The position numbers were made by a program, and so were the translations under genes. A stretch of 13,442 nucleotides of DNA, from the NCBI GenBank assembly GCA_964486155.1, contig CAZAKQ010000017.1:1-13442 (forward strand). The letters are read 5' to 3'. The stretch is from JAHITU01 sp964486155. GTDB taxonomy: Bacteria; Patescibacteriota; Minisyncoccia; Phycocordibacterales; UBA12079. The notes under the pieces were generated by a model that was not told the origin of the DNA, did not search any database, and saw nothing but the letters and a program-made list of their open reading frames with translations. Position 1 is the stretch's first letter, and each line of letters begins with the position of its first letter. Below, piece by piece: positions 1-7,092 of the stretch.

Positions 1-31
1 AACTCTCCGCCAGCTGGCGGATTGTTGAGTT
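1..31. repeat. GC-rich palindrome downstream of the M16 peptidase gene
   Basis: Positions 6-21 are a perfect 16-bp palindrome (TCCGCCAGCTGGCGGA), far richer in GC than its surroundings. It is flanked by AACTC (1-5) and GAGTT (27-31), which can extend the stem across a five-base bulge. It lies 23 bp beyond the stop of the minus-strand M16 gene. Neither side has a U-run, so it is a poor intrinsic terminator. The core looks like the short GC-rich palindromes scattered through Patescibacteria genomes, but that family assignment is from memory. The window starts here, so the element may extend further left. Confidence 0.6.
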
Positions 32-53
32 AATTAGTAAATATGATTATATT

Positions 54-1322
54 TTAAAACTTTAAGATTTTTTGAAGAGGTTTTTTGTTTTTAATAGGTC
101 CGATAACTGCTAAATTCAAACCTTTATCAACGAAAATTTTATTCGCTACTCTTTTTATGTCTTTAACGGTAACAGCTTTGATTTTTTTAATTTTTTCTTC
201 AGGAGTATCTATCTTATTTTTTAACAATTCTTGAAACCCAAAATATTGAGCAATAGAATCAGAAGATTCTAATCCTAAATATATATTTCCAATAATATAA
301 TCTTTTACTTTTTTCAATTCTTCTTCTGTTACCAATTCTTCTTTCAATTTTTTTAATTCATCCAAAAAAACTCTCACAACTTCTTCAGTTCTTTTAATGT
401 CTACTCCAGCCGAAAGAGCTAAAAAACCATGATCTGATGAAACTTCGTTATTTGCTCGAACATAATAACAAACACCCATTTCATTTCTTAATTTATTAAA
501 TAATCGAGAGCTCATTCCTGCTCCCAAAATATTAGCTATCAAAGATACAACGGAAACATCTTTATGAAATAAATCATAAGCCCTTACTCCTAAAAATAAA
601 TGGGTTTGATCTACCTTCTTGTTTCTAATATAAATTTGTGGCTTATTTTGAATATCTTTAGTTTTTATTTTTGCTTTAGAATTCTTAGAATTAATATCCT
701 TAAATTGTTTTTGAATTTCTGAAATTATCTTTTTTCCATTAAATTTACCTGCTACTATTATAGTAGTATTTTTAGCTGTATATCTCTTATTTCTATAATT
801 TAAAAAATCTTTTCGCTTAAATTTATTAATATTTTTTTTAGTCCCCACCAATAACATTCCTGCGGGTTGGTTTTTGTAAATTAATTGCAAAAAGTCTTCT
901 TCTACCTGTCGCGTAGGCAAGTCTTTATACATATTCAATTCCTCCAAAATAACTCCTTTTTCTTTTTTTATTTCATTTTTATCAAAGATAGGGTTTAAAT
1001 ACATATCAGATACTATTTCCAATAATTTTTCTCCTTGTTTATGATGCGCCTTAGCCCAATAACCTGTATATTCATAACCAGTAAAAGCATTATAGCGTGA
1101 ACCTAATTTATCCAAAGCTAAAGCTATATCTCCCGCATTAGGACGACTTTTAGTTCCCTTAAAACACATATGCTCTAAAAAGTGTGAAATTCCATTATTA
1201 TTTTTATCTTCGTAATCTGTTCCTGCTTTCACTAAAACCAAAACAGTAGTGGTTGAATTCCCTGCCACAGGAGCCGTGATAATCCTTAATCCATTTTTTA
1301 ATGTTTTCTTTTTATATTTCAT
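54..1322 (-). CDS. M16 family zinc metallopeptidase (M16B type)
   Basis: The 422-aa protein is an M16 peptidase, the family of pitrilysin and mitochondrial processing peptidase. The inverted zinc motif HFLEH is at residues 47-51 (ligands H47 and H51, catalytic E50). The third ligand is probably E128 in the VILEE segment, exactly 77 residues after H51 as the family requires. The N-terminal half is the active M16 domain. The C-terminal half, with a GMSSRLFNKLR segment, is the inactive partner domain. The length matches single-chain bacterial M16B enzymes, which work as dimers and digest unfolded peptides. There is no signal peptide, so it is probably cytoplasmic; the substrate is unknown. The ATG has no Shine-Dalgarno. 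A TATAAG lies 6 nt upstream, so the mRNA may be leaderless or nearly so. The gene has its own unit, cut off from glyQS by terminators at 1564-1601 and 1381-1414. Confidence 0.93.
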   Translation of the reverse strand: MKYKKKTLKNGLRIITAPVAGNSTTTVLVLVKAGTDYEDKNNNGISHFLEHMCFKGTKSRPNAGDIALALDKLGSRYNAFTGYEYTGYWAKAHHKQGEKLLEIVSDMYLNPIFDKNEIKKEKGVILEELNMYKDLPTRQVEEDFLQLIYKNQPAGMLLVGTKKNINKFKRKDFLNYRNKRYTAKNTTIIVAGKFNGKKIISEIQKQFKDINSKNSKAKIKTKDIQNKPQIYIRNKKVDQTHLFLGVRAYDLFHKDVSVVSLIANILGAGMSSRLFNKLRNEMGVCYYVRANNEVSSDHGFLALSAGVDIKRTEEVVRVFLDELKKLKEELVTEEELKKVKDYIIGNIYLGLESSDSIAQYFGFQELLKNKIDTPEEKIKKIKAVTVKDIKRVANKIFVDKGLNLAVIGPIKNKKPLQKILKF

Positions 1323-1370
1323 ATTGACTTATATTAATTTTTATACAGCAAGTGTAATATAAGACTTATC

Positions 1371-1414
1371 AAAAAGCAAAACCAACATTAAGGTAATGTT
1401 ACCCTAACGTTGGT
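1371..1414 (-). terminator. Hairpin with U-rich tail, probable second terminator after glyQS
   Basis: Positions 1381-1396 and 1399-1414 form a long stem. Read on the minus strand, the two mismatched columns become G-U pairs, so the RNA hairpin is continuous only for minus-strand transcripts. It is followed on that strand by TTTTGCTTTTT (1380-1370). It lies between glyQS and the M16 gene and would stop read-through just before the M16 promoter. Confidence 0.6.
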
Positions 1415-1444
1415 CTAAAAAAAGTTTTAAACTTGGTTGTTCCT

Positions 1445-1472
1445 ATTATAATATTATGCATAATATTATAAT
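1445..1472. repeat. 28-bp perfect AT palindrome
   Basis: Positions 1445-1458 are the exact reverse complement of 1459-1472, centred on ATGCAT. Everything else in it is A or T. It is the second of four palindromes or hairpins in this intergenic stretch. No gene or U-run adjoins it, and its role is unknown. Confidence 0.7.
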
Positions 1473-1501
1473 GAGTTATTAAAAACAATATCAAGAGCTA
1501 A

Positions 1502-1541
1502 TTAACTCTACTATTCCAGTTAACTGGAATAGTAGAGTTAA
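1502..1541. repeat. 40-bp perfect palindrome
   Basis: Positions 1502-1521 are the exact reverse complement of 1522-1541 with no spacer, centred on GTTAAC. Such a sequence could extrude as a DNA cruciform or fold into a 20-bp RNA hairpin with almost no loop. On the minus strand no U-run follows it, so it is not an ordinary terminator for glyQS. Its outer arm (CTAATTAACTC, 1498-1508) is the reverse complement of 27-37 at the other end of the M16 gene. Confidence 0.75.
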
Positions 1542-1563
1542 AAATTAAAAATCTGAATTTTTC

Positions 1564-1601
1564 AAAAAAACGCTCCAACATCTTTGAGAAAGATTGGAGC
1601 G
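1564..1601 (-). terminator. Intrinsic terminator of glyQS
   Basis: The stem CGCTCCA (1571-1577) pairs with TGGAGCG (1595-1601), and ATCTTT (1580-1585) with AAAGAT (1589-1594) continues it across a two-base bulge. On the minus strand it is followed by seven Ts (1570-1564). It starts 17 bp after the glyQS stop codon, a textbook position. Confidence 0.85.
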
Positions 1602-1617
1602 CAAAAAATTAATAATT

Positions 1618-3003
1618 TTAATTTTTTAATTTTTCTATTAAGTAACTCTCCAATTCTTCAATCTTTATTCTTTCTTGTTCCATAGTATCCCTATCTCGTA
1701 CAGTCACAAATTTATCATCAAGAGAATCAAAATCAAAAGTGACACAATAAGGAGTTCCGATTTCATCTTGTCTTCGATATCTTTTCCCGATTGATTGAGT
1801 TTCATCATATTGGCAATTGAATTTATTACTCATTTTTTTGAATAATTCTTTTGTCGGTTTAGACAATTCTTCTTTTTTAGATAATGGCAAGAAAGCAACT
1901 TTCACTGGAGCTAATTTTTTTGGAAATTTTAGAACCACCCGAGTATCTTCCCCGACTTTTTCTTCGGTGTAAGCAGAAACCATAACTGCATTAACAGTTC
2001 TATCTACTCCAAAAGTAGGTTCTACAACATGTGGAATAAATCTTTCTCCGCTTACTTGATCAAAATATCTCAAATCAATACCGGAGGATTCAATATGATG
2101 ACTTAAATCGTGATCAGTCCTATAAGCACAAGCCCATAACTCCTTTACTCCAAAAGGAAATGGAAATTCTATATCAACTGTTCTTTTAGAATAAAGAGCT
2201 CTTTTATCTTCTGGAATTTCTCTAAGATTAAAAGTATTCCAATCTAAACCTAAAATTTTAGCAAAACCTCCTATATATTCCATCAGATCATCAAATACTT
2301 TATTCCAGTCATCTTTATTTGGATTTATAAAATACTCAATTTCCATTTGTTCAAACTCTCTTAATCTAAAAATATTTTTTCCTGTAACAATTTCATTTCT
2401 AAAAGCTTTTCCTATTTGACCTATCCCAAAAGGAATTTTTACGTTAGTTGAATCTACTACATTTTTATAATCTGCAAAAATCGCCCCTGCAGTTTCAGGT
2501 CTTAAATAAACTTCTTTTTCAACTCCATTCATTTTAGTTTTAAACATAGCATTTTGATGTCGTACTTTTGCCCAATTTACTTTATTACAATTAGGACATT
2601 GAATATCTCCTTTTTGTAATTCTTTATCCATTTCTTCTATTTGTCCTTCTAAATCTTGTCCTGTTTCTTCTTCAATTAAATGGTCAGCTCTAAATCTTTT
2701 TTTACATTCCTTGCAATCTACCATAGCATCACCCAAACCTCCTCCTCCAAATTTATCTACCTGCCCCGAAGCTTCCCATAATTTTGGATTTAACATTATA
2801 GGTCCATCTATTCCTACTATATCTTGTCTTTCTTGAATAAAATATTTCCACCATAATTGTTTAATATTATTTTTCAATTCAACTCCCAAAGGACCATAAC
2901 TATATGTTCCTCCTAAACCTCCATAAATTTCTGATCCTTGAAATATAAAACCTCTTCTTTTTGCCAAAGATACTACTTTTTCCATTTTATTTTCTTCTGT
3001 CAT
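1618..3003 (-). CDS. glyQS: Glycyl-tRNA synthetase, one-chain dimeric type (class II)
   Basis: The enzyme joins glycine to tRNA-Gly in the cytoplasm. At 461 aa it is the alpha2 type, not the two-subunit alpha/beta enzyme. The motif 1 region is near residues 29-55 (GTYSYGPLG). A zinc knuckle pair is at C97/C100 and C136/C139. The glycine-pocket motif LRPET is at 168-171 with its flank. Motif 2 starts at FRNE (201-204) and runs to REFEQME. Motif 3 is EPTFGVDR (328-335). The anticodon-binding domain fills about 365-455. The segment after LRPETA reads GAIF where I expect QGIF in the well-known enzymes, probably a lineage variant. The ATG has no Shine-Dalgarno; a TATACT box ends 8 nt upstream, so the mRNA is probably leaderless. 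I see no T-box leader. A strong terminator follows the stop. Confidence 0.97.
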   Translation of the reverse strand: MTEENKMEKVVSLAKRRGFIFQGSEIYGGLGGTYSYGPLGVELKNNIKQLWWKYFIQERQDIVGIDGPIMLNPKLWEASGQVDKFGGGGLGDAMVDCKECKKRFRADHLIEEETGQDLEGQIEEMDKELQKGDIQCPNCNKVNWAKVRHQNAMFKTKMNGVEKEVYLRPETAGAIFADYKNVVDSTNVKIPFGIGQIGKAFRNEIVTGKNIFRLREFEQMEIEYFINPNKDDWNKVFDDLMEYIGGFAKILGLDWNTFNLREIPEDKRALYSKRTVDIEFPFPFGVKELWACAYRTDHDLSHHIESSGIDLRYFDQVSGERFIPHVVEPTFGVDRTVNAVMVSAYTEEKVGEDTRVVLKFPKKLAPVKVAFLPLSKKEELSKPTKELFKKMSNKFNCQYDETQSIGKRYRRQDEIGTPYCVTFDFDSLDDKFVTVRDRDTMEQERIKIEELESYLIEKLKN

Positions 3004-3010
3004 ATTTTTT

Positions 3011-3044
3011 AGTATATACTATAGTATATATCATAATATATACT
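3011..3044 (-). promoter_or_regulatory. Probable glyQS promoter with AGTATATA repeats
   Basis: On the minus strand TATACT (3016-3011) ends 8 nt before the A of the ATG, as in several other genes here. The -35 region is weak. The stretch also holds an 18-bp perfect palindrome (3013-3030) and repeated AGTATATA or its complement at 3011, 3023 and 3037, which could be an operator or just AT-rich promoter sequence. Confidence 0.5.
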
Positions 3045-3106
3045 ATTTTTAATTTTTAATTTTATTTATAAATTCTCTCTTACACATACTACATAATGTT
3101 TAATAC

Positions 3107-5041
3107 TTATTCAACTACATCCTCATATCCATTTTGAAACATAGGATCAGTTCCAAAACTAGTAGTAATAGGATTAACATTATATTTTATTTTCTTTCCC
3201 GTAAAATCATCAACTCCTTCTATATAAATATTATCTACCAAAACTGGTTCAGAACCAATTTGACTCAAACTAGGCAAAAGAGAAACTTGAAAACTTACTT
3301 CTTTTGCTGAAGTGGTAATCCCCGCCCCGGCAGGCAAATCATTTATCTCCCAAATAATTTCTCCACCGACTTGATTAAAAGAGACGTTTTCAAAAGTTGG
3401 ATAAATTTTATCCATCCATTTTACATAAGAAGGTAAGGTGGCTATAACTTTAGCTCCTGAAATACTATTTGAAGTATTAGTTGCAGTTAATACCACAGTA
3501 TAAGTTGTTTCTTTATCAGCTTTTGGAGGAATAGGTCCTTGATTTTCAAAATCTCCAACAGAATAAAGACTTCTAGCAGTTAAAAGCAGATCTGAACTTA
3601 CTTTAATTTTTTTAATAAGTTTTGTGTTTATTACTTCATTTTTACCTCCTATCTCAGATAATTGGTTAGCTTTTATATTCAATTCTATTTCTATTTCTGG
3701 ATTTTTAATTCCAGAATTAGAAATATAAGACAGAGGATATATATCAAAACTAAAACTAAGATTTCCTTCTTCACTAGGATTCAACACAGCTAATTGAGGA
3801 CTGTCTTTTTTATTCCAAATAATCATATTGTCTAAAGATCTATAATAACCTTCCTCAGATGAAATAGTTCTTTTATTTAGAATATTACCTTTCAATTTCA
3901 CAATCACTTCAGCATCCGTTAATTTAGTAATCAAATTATTTGACCATAAAATATCAGCTCTGATACTTTCTCCGCTATTTGTTATATATTCTGAACTATA
4001 ATCTCTATTCAAAACTAATTCAGCTCCAATTAAAGATTTTTTAATTAAAACCGGCTCTAAAATAGAAACTAATTTTGCTTTAATTATATTATCATTATTT
4101 TTATCTTCAGTTCCTCCATAAAACTTAAATATCCTTTCTTCCTTATCTTGACCTTCTAATACTCCCTCAATTTTTAATATTCTTTTTGAATTAGGAGCTA
4201 TATCTCCAAAATTCCAAATATTATCTCGATAACTAGGCTTTATATTAGAATCTTTAAAATCAAATCCAAAAGGATAATCTGCTTCAAGTAAAAAATCTTT
4301 AACAATTCTATTTGAGTTTGAAAATATTTCAATATTTATCTCAAATTCCTGTCCTGCTGTTACATTTTTAGGAGTATCTACCACAAAAACTATAGGAGAA
4401 GAATCAATTACCACTTCATATTTCCTTTCTTTAAAAAAGATAGCATTTGAACCTTCGGCTCTATACTCAATAGTAATAATTATATCTTTTATATCTCCTT
4501 CATTTCCAAACAACACTGATTTAAAAAGATGAGTAACACTCGATCCAGCCGGAATAGTATCTAAAGTTTCTCTTAATAAAATTAATTCCGAGCTTTTATC
4601 ATCAGCGGAAAGAGTCCCGCTAGGATATTCAACTATTAAATCAGCTAATTCTAAATCAACTGAATTATTATTTTGTACTGTAATTTGAAAAGATAATTCT
4701 TCTCCTCCTCCCACAGAAGAAGGTCCTGAGATAGAAATATCAACATTTTCTGTAGAAATTACATTTACCCCTCCATAAAATACATAAAAGGCTACAAAAA
4801 AAGACCCGACAAAAAATACTATAGAAAAGATTACTAATTTTCCAAAAAAAGAAAGTTTTTTCTTTTGTTTCTTGTTTGTTTTAACCATAGGTTCTTCTTT
4901 TATTTTCCATTCCCCATCAACTTTATATTTTTTAGGATTTAGTCCTGAGATTTCTCTATCTAAACTCTTTTTAGTTTTAAAAGACAGATTTCTCTTTAAT
5001 TTCTCCATTTTAGTTAACGGTTTGTTATTTAAATCTTCCAT
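3107..5041 (-). CDS. Single-pass membrane protein with large Ig/DUF11-like ectodomain
   Basis: The 644-aa protein starts with a lysine-rich cytoplasmic tail of about 62 residues and one hydrophobic segment at about 69-89 (GKLVIFSIVFFVGSFFVAFY). The lysine cluster KKQKKK before it predicts N-in topology. The remaining 550 residues should be outside the cell. They are beta-rich and look like four tandem Ig-like or CARDB/DUF11 modules, near 95-205, 215-320, 340-465 and 485-615. Typical strands are QITVQNNNSVDLELADL and TYTVVLTATNTSNSISGAKV. No cysteines, sortase motif or enzymatic motif stand out. Such domains usually serve in surface structure, adhesion or assembly, but no specific function can be assigned. 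A consensus TATAAT lies 8 nt before the ATG, so it is probably expressed from a leaderless mRNA, independently of recO. Confidence 0.85.
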   Translation of the reverse strand: MEDLNNKPLTKMEKLKRNLSFKTKKSLDREISGLNPKKYKVDGEWKIKEEPMVKTNKKQKKKLSFFGKLVIFSIVFFVGSFFVAFYVFYGGVNVISTENVDISISGPSSVGGGEELSFQITVQNNNSVDLELADLIVEYPSGTLSADDKSSELILLRETLDTIPAGSSVTHLFKSVLFGNEGDIKDIIITIEYRAEGSNAIFFKERKYEVVIDSSPIVFVVDTPKNVTAGQEFEINIEIFSNSNRIVKDFLLEADYPFGFDFKDSNIKPSYRDNIWNFGDIAPNSKRILKIEGVLEGQDKEERIFKFYGGTEDKNNDNIIKAKLVSILEPVLIKKSLIGAELVLNRDYSSEYITNSGESIRADILWSNNLITKLTDAEVIVKLKGNILNKRTISSEEGYYRSLDNMIIWNKKDSPQLAVLNPSEEGNLSFSFDIYPLSYISNSGIKNPEIEIELNIKANQLSEIGGKNEVINTKLIKKIKVSSDLLLTARSLYSVGDFENQGPIPPKADKETTYTVVLTATNTSNSISGAKVIATLPSYVKWMDKIYPTFENVSFNQVGGEIIWEINDLPAGAGITTSAKEVSFQVSLLPSLSQIGSEPVLVDNIYIEGVDDFTGKKIKYNVNPITTSFGTDPMFQNGYEDVVE

Positions 5042-5048
5042 AAAATCA

Positions 5049-5078
5049 ATTATAGCATAAATTAGCTTATAAAGTTAA
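5049..5078 (-). promoter_or_regulatory. Promoter of the Ig/DUF11-like protein gene
   Basis: On the minus strand TTAACT (5078-5073) is followed by an 18-bp spacer and a perfect TATAAT (5054-5049). Transcription should begin at about 5042, one base before the ATG at 5041. No Shine-Dalgarno is present, so a leaderless mRNA is predicted. Confidence 0.65.
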
Positions 5079-5162
5079 ACGTTTATAAAGTTGAAGGTTA
5101 AAAAATTTGCGAAGCAAATTCTTTGCTTTACGAACTTTAGAAACTTTGTAAACTTTTAACTT
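5072..5162. repeat. Long imperfect inverted repeat between recO and the surface-protein gene
   Basis: The arms 5072-5092 and 5142-5162 match in 19 of 21 positions as inverted repeats. They enclose a smaller perfect hairpin at 5104-5120. The left arm covers the -35 box of the surface-protein promoter, so folding or binding here could affect that promoter. Confidence 0.55.
5099..5120 (-). terminator. Intrinsic terminator of recO
   Basis: AATTTGC (5104-5110) pairs with GCAAATT (5114-5120) around a three-base loop. On the minus strand the stem runs into a T-tract reaching 5099. It lies about 45 bp after the recO stop. The stem is short but the layout is typical. Confidence 0.65.
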
Positions 5163-5164
5163 AT

Positions 5165-5776
5165 TTAAAACAAATGAGTATTATATAATGCATCATTAAT
5201 ATCTTTAATAATTTCTCCATTAAAAATATTAATCTTTTTTAAAAGTTTTTTATCCCAAGAAGAAGTTTCTATTATTTCTTTATAAATAACTTCTCCTTTT
5301 ATTTTCTTTTCCTTATTAAAATATCCTAAATTATGCAAAATTCTAATTAAAACAATATTTTCAAAATCACTTATTTCTTCTTTAGATAACGTATTTTTCT
5401 TTAAAAACGAAATAGAACGACGAATTATTTTATATAGTCTTTCATTGTACTTTTCTCCAGCTAATAATTTTTTGATTAAAACCAAAATATTAATCATAGT
5501 TTTCAATTTATTTTTATCTTTACAAAGTTCATAATAAAGATTTTGCTTGTATTCAACATTCGTAATTCTCCAAACTTCTTTTCCTTTTACCAAAGAAATA
5601 TTAACTATAGTAAATTTTTGTAATCCGAAACGAAGTTTAGATTTTATTTGTCTAACACTTTGAGCGGTAGCTGAAATTAAACCAAATTGTTCTGAAAATA
5701 TATAAATAAATTTATTAGCTTCTCCAATATTACCATTACTCAAAATTATTCCTTCTGTAGTATAAATATTATGCAT
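5165..5776 (-). CDS. recO: DNA repair protein RecO
   Basis: RecO helps RecR load RecA onto single-stranded DNA coated with SSB in recombinational repair. The N-terminal OB-fold is recognisable in residues 1-80: the opening YTTEGIILSNGNIGEANKFI, then YIFSEQFGLISATAQSVRQ and the KLRFGLQKF segment. A helical region follows. At 203 aa it is shorter than the roughly 240-aa E. coli protein. It lacks the paired cysteines of zinc-binding RecO forms; only one Cys is visible. A TTG lies one codon upstream of the ATG at 5776. I chose the ATG because TATACT (5788-5783) ends 7 nt before it, which puts the predicted transcription start on that A. The gene forms its own unit with a terminator at 5099-5120. 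Confidence 0.88.
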   Translation of the reverse strand: MHNIYTTEGIILSNGNIGEANKFIYIFSEQFGLISATAQSVRQIKSKLRFGLQKFTIVNISLVKGKEVWRITNVEYKQNLYYELCKDKNKLKTMINILVLIKKLLAGEKYNERLYKIIRRSISFLKKNTLSKEEISDFENIVLIRILHNLGYFNKEKKIKGEVIYKEIIETSSWDKKLLKKINIFNGEIIKDINDALYNTHLF

Positions 5777-5782
5777 CAACTA

Positions 5783-5811
5783 AGTATACCGTATTATGTA
5801 TTAAGTATTAA
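5783..5811 (-). promoter_or_regulatory. recO promoter, predicted leaderless
   Basis: On the minus strand TTAATA (5811-5806), a 17-bp spacer and TATACT (5788-5783) are followed 7 nt later by the ATG at 5776. No Shine-Dalgarno lies between. Confidence 0.6.
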
Positions 5812-5848
5812 GTATTCAAAAGACAATAAACATTTCGTGTCTATTTTC

Positions 5849-5877
5849 TTTACTTTTTTAATATAATATTGTATTAT
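5849..5877 (+). promoter_or_regulatory. Candidate promoter of the zinc-ribbon gene
   Basis: TTTACT (5849-5854), a 17-bp spacer and TATTAT (5872-5877) fit a sigma-70 promoter. A perfect TATAAT at 5862-5867 is an alternative but has no good -35. Either gives a leader of about 45-60 nt, unlike the leaderless genes nearby. Confidence 0.35.
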
Positions 5878-5916
5878 TCAAAAAGGAATTTTCATCATCA
5901 ACTTCACTTTCTAAAA

Positions 5917-5923
5917 AAGGAGG
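5917..5923 (+). promoter_or_regulatory. Strong Shine-Dalgarno of the zinc-ribbon gene
   Basis: AAGGAGG ends 7 nt before the ATG at 5931. It is the best ribosome-binding site in the window and fixes this start. It shows that the host uses Shine-Dalgarno initiation as well as probable leaderless initiation. Confidence 0.85.
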
Positions 5924-5930
5924 GCAAGAA

Positions 5931-6266
5931 ATGTTAAATAACCAAAAAATTCCATGTTGTTTGTGTAAAAACAAAATAGAAATAGATCATCCACAAAACA
6001 AAAATATTTTCGCTCCTGGAGATTCTATTTATTTAATACCAAGCTATGTATGTTTCCATTGTCGTTCTGTACATAGAAAAAATGGGGATTTACTTCTTAA
6101 TGGTAAAAAAATCGTTTTCTTTAAAAATAAAGAATTTATTTTTTTAACAATAAAAGAAATCTTAAATGCAGGAATTAAAAAAGAAAATGAAATAGGTTTT
6201 AATCTAGCAAATAAAATTAGATTTGTAGATAAAAATCTTTTTGTAAAGTTTATTAAAACTTTGTAG
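5931..6266 (+). CDS. Small zinc-ribbon protein of unknown function
   Basis: I do not recognise the family of this 111-aa protein. The N-terminal half has two CxxC knuckles, C9/C12 (CCLC) and C41/C44 (CFHC), with extra possible ligands C10, H20 and H43. This is the pattern of a zinc ribbon. The rest is lysine- and phenylalanine-rich with no clear motif. There is no signal peptide or membrane segment. It could bind nucleic acid or protein, but nothing shows which. It is a single-gene unit on the plus strand between minus-strand recO and the exonuclease, with a strong Shine-Dalgarno and its own terminator, so it is very likely a real gene. Confidence 0.75.
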   Translation: MLNNQKIPCCLCKNKIEIDHPQNKNIFAPGDSIYLIPSYVCFHCRSVHRKNGDLLLNGKKIVFFKNKEFIFLTIKEILNAGIKKENEIGFNLANKIRFVDKNLFVKFIKTL

Positions 6267-6309
6267 CCTTAATTGTCAAAAACAAATTCAATTAAGGCTA
6301 TTGTTATTT
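6264..6309. terminator. Terminator between convergent genes
   Basis: A perfect 12-bp stem pairs TAGCCTTAATTG (6264-6275) with CAATTAAGGCTA (6289-6300). On the plus strand TTGTTATTTTT follows, so it ends the zinc-ribbon transcript, whose TAG stop forms the first bases of the stem. On the minus strand the following sequence has fewer Ts, so stopping of the exonuclease transcript is likely but weaker. Confidence 0.85.
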
Positions 6310-7047
6310 TTATTTATGTAAATAATATTTAAGAGTATAAATCCAATCTTCATCTGTTCCCTCCTCTTCTTTAGTTTTTAAAAACCATTCTAAATATCCA
6401 GGGTCTTCACTGGCTACATCTTCAACTAATTTATCCATATGTTTCCCAAAAGAAAATCTTCTGATCAATGAGGGTTGATTAGAAATTTCTATCATTCTAT
6501 TTATTATTTCTTCCTCGTTTTCAGTTTTTGATTTTTCTTTAGCTAATTTAGCAATATGTTTATAAACTTGTTCTAATATTAAAACATCTCCATCAGCACT
6601 ATGAGCAACAACATTATTATCATTATTTGAAAAACCAAAATCCGGGTCATAATAATACCTTAAAAACTGCATATTGTGTTCTGGAATTTCAGCCTTATCG
6701 TCTAAATAGCGAGATAATTTTAAAGTACAAATATGTTGAGGAACTTTCAGTCCTTCGTTCTCTAACATTGCAATATCAAAAGAAGCGTTGTGAGCTACCA
6801 GAATATTTTTATTCAATAAATCTTGTAAATCTTTTGCAAAATTAGAATCTTTAAAAGATTCTTCATTCTCCACCATTTTATTTGTGATATTTGTCACTGA
6901 CATAGCTTTAGTAGAAATAGGTATAGATGGTTTGAAATTTTTAACTGTCATCTTTCCATCAATTTTATAAGCCACCTGACAAAGCCGATCTTCTTTTAAA
7001 TCAACTCCAGTCCCCTCTGTATCTAAAAATATAAGTTTCTTTTTCAT
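6310..7047 (-). CDS. DEDDh 3'-5' exonuclease with ExoX-like C-terminal domain
   Basis: The 245-aa protein is a DnaQ/RNase T superfamily exonuclease that should remove nucleotides from 3' ends using two metal ions. All DEDDh residues are visible: D9 and E11 in FLDTEGTG, D91 in VAHNASFD, and H149 and D154 in AHSADGD. After a charged linker, residues about 197-226 (FGKHMDKLVEDVASEDPGYLEWFL) match the small domain found at the end of exodeoxyribonuclease X-like proteins. This argues for a repair or processing nuclease rather than a polymerase III epsilon subunit, which would carry a clamp-binding motif. DNA or RNA as substrate is not decided by sequence. Its promoter overlaps the divergent tspO promoter; the predicted transcription start is the A of the ATG at 7047. 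Confidence 0.9.
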   Translation of the reverse strand: MKKKLIFLDTEGTGVDLKEDRLCQVAYKIDGKMTVKNFKPSIPISTKAMSVTNITNKMVENEESFKDSNFAKDLQDLLNKNILVAHNASFDIAMLENEGLKVPQHICTLKLSRYLDDKAEIPEHNMQFLRYYYDPDFGFSNNDNNVVAHSADGDVLILEQVYKHIAKLAKEKSKTENEEEIINRMIEISNQPSLIRRFSFGKHMDKLVEDVASEDPGYLEWFLKTKEEEGTDEDWIYTLKYYLHK

Positions 7048-7053
7048 TTTTTT

Positions 7054-7082
7054 ATTTTAACATATTTATATAAATGTGTTAA
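7054..7082 (-). promoter_or_regulatory. Exonuclease-gene half of a symmetric divergent promoter
   Basis: On the minus strand TTAACA (7082-7077), a 17-bp spacer and TAAAAT (7059-7054) lead to a start 7 nt later at 7047, the A of the ATG. Its boxes overlap those of the tspO promoter on the other strand. Confidence 0.7.
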
Positions 7083-7085
7083 AAT
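7057..7085 (+). promoter_or_regulatory. tspO half of a symmetric divergent promoter
   Basis: TTAACA (7057-7062), a 17-bp spacer and TAAAAT (7080-7085) are the same boxes and spacing as on the minus strand. The start falls at 7092-7093, at the tspO ATG. The whole block 7054-7085 is a palindrome in 30 of 32 positions. Confidence 0.7.
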
Positions 7086-7092
7086 TATTAAT

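Noticed and set aside
1323..1617. CRISPR array
   Set aside because: The palindromes differ in sequence and size and do not repeat with regular spacers.
3004..3106. T-box leader for glyQS
   Set aside because: The AT-rich gap has no specifier stem, no T-box sequence and no terminator, and the promoter abuts the ATG.
4872..5060. Plus-strand reading frame of 62 codons
   Set aside because: It lies antisense to the start of the surface-protein gene, and its protein is just the complement of the lysine-rich tail with no ribosome-binding site.
5777..5779. TTG as the recO start codon
   Set aside because: The ATG directly after it fits the -10 box spacing and the usual RecO N-terminus.
6627..6845. 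Plus-strand reading frame of 72 codons
   Set aside because: It lies wholly antisense to the exonuclease gene, whose conserved motifs prove the minus strand is coding.
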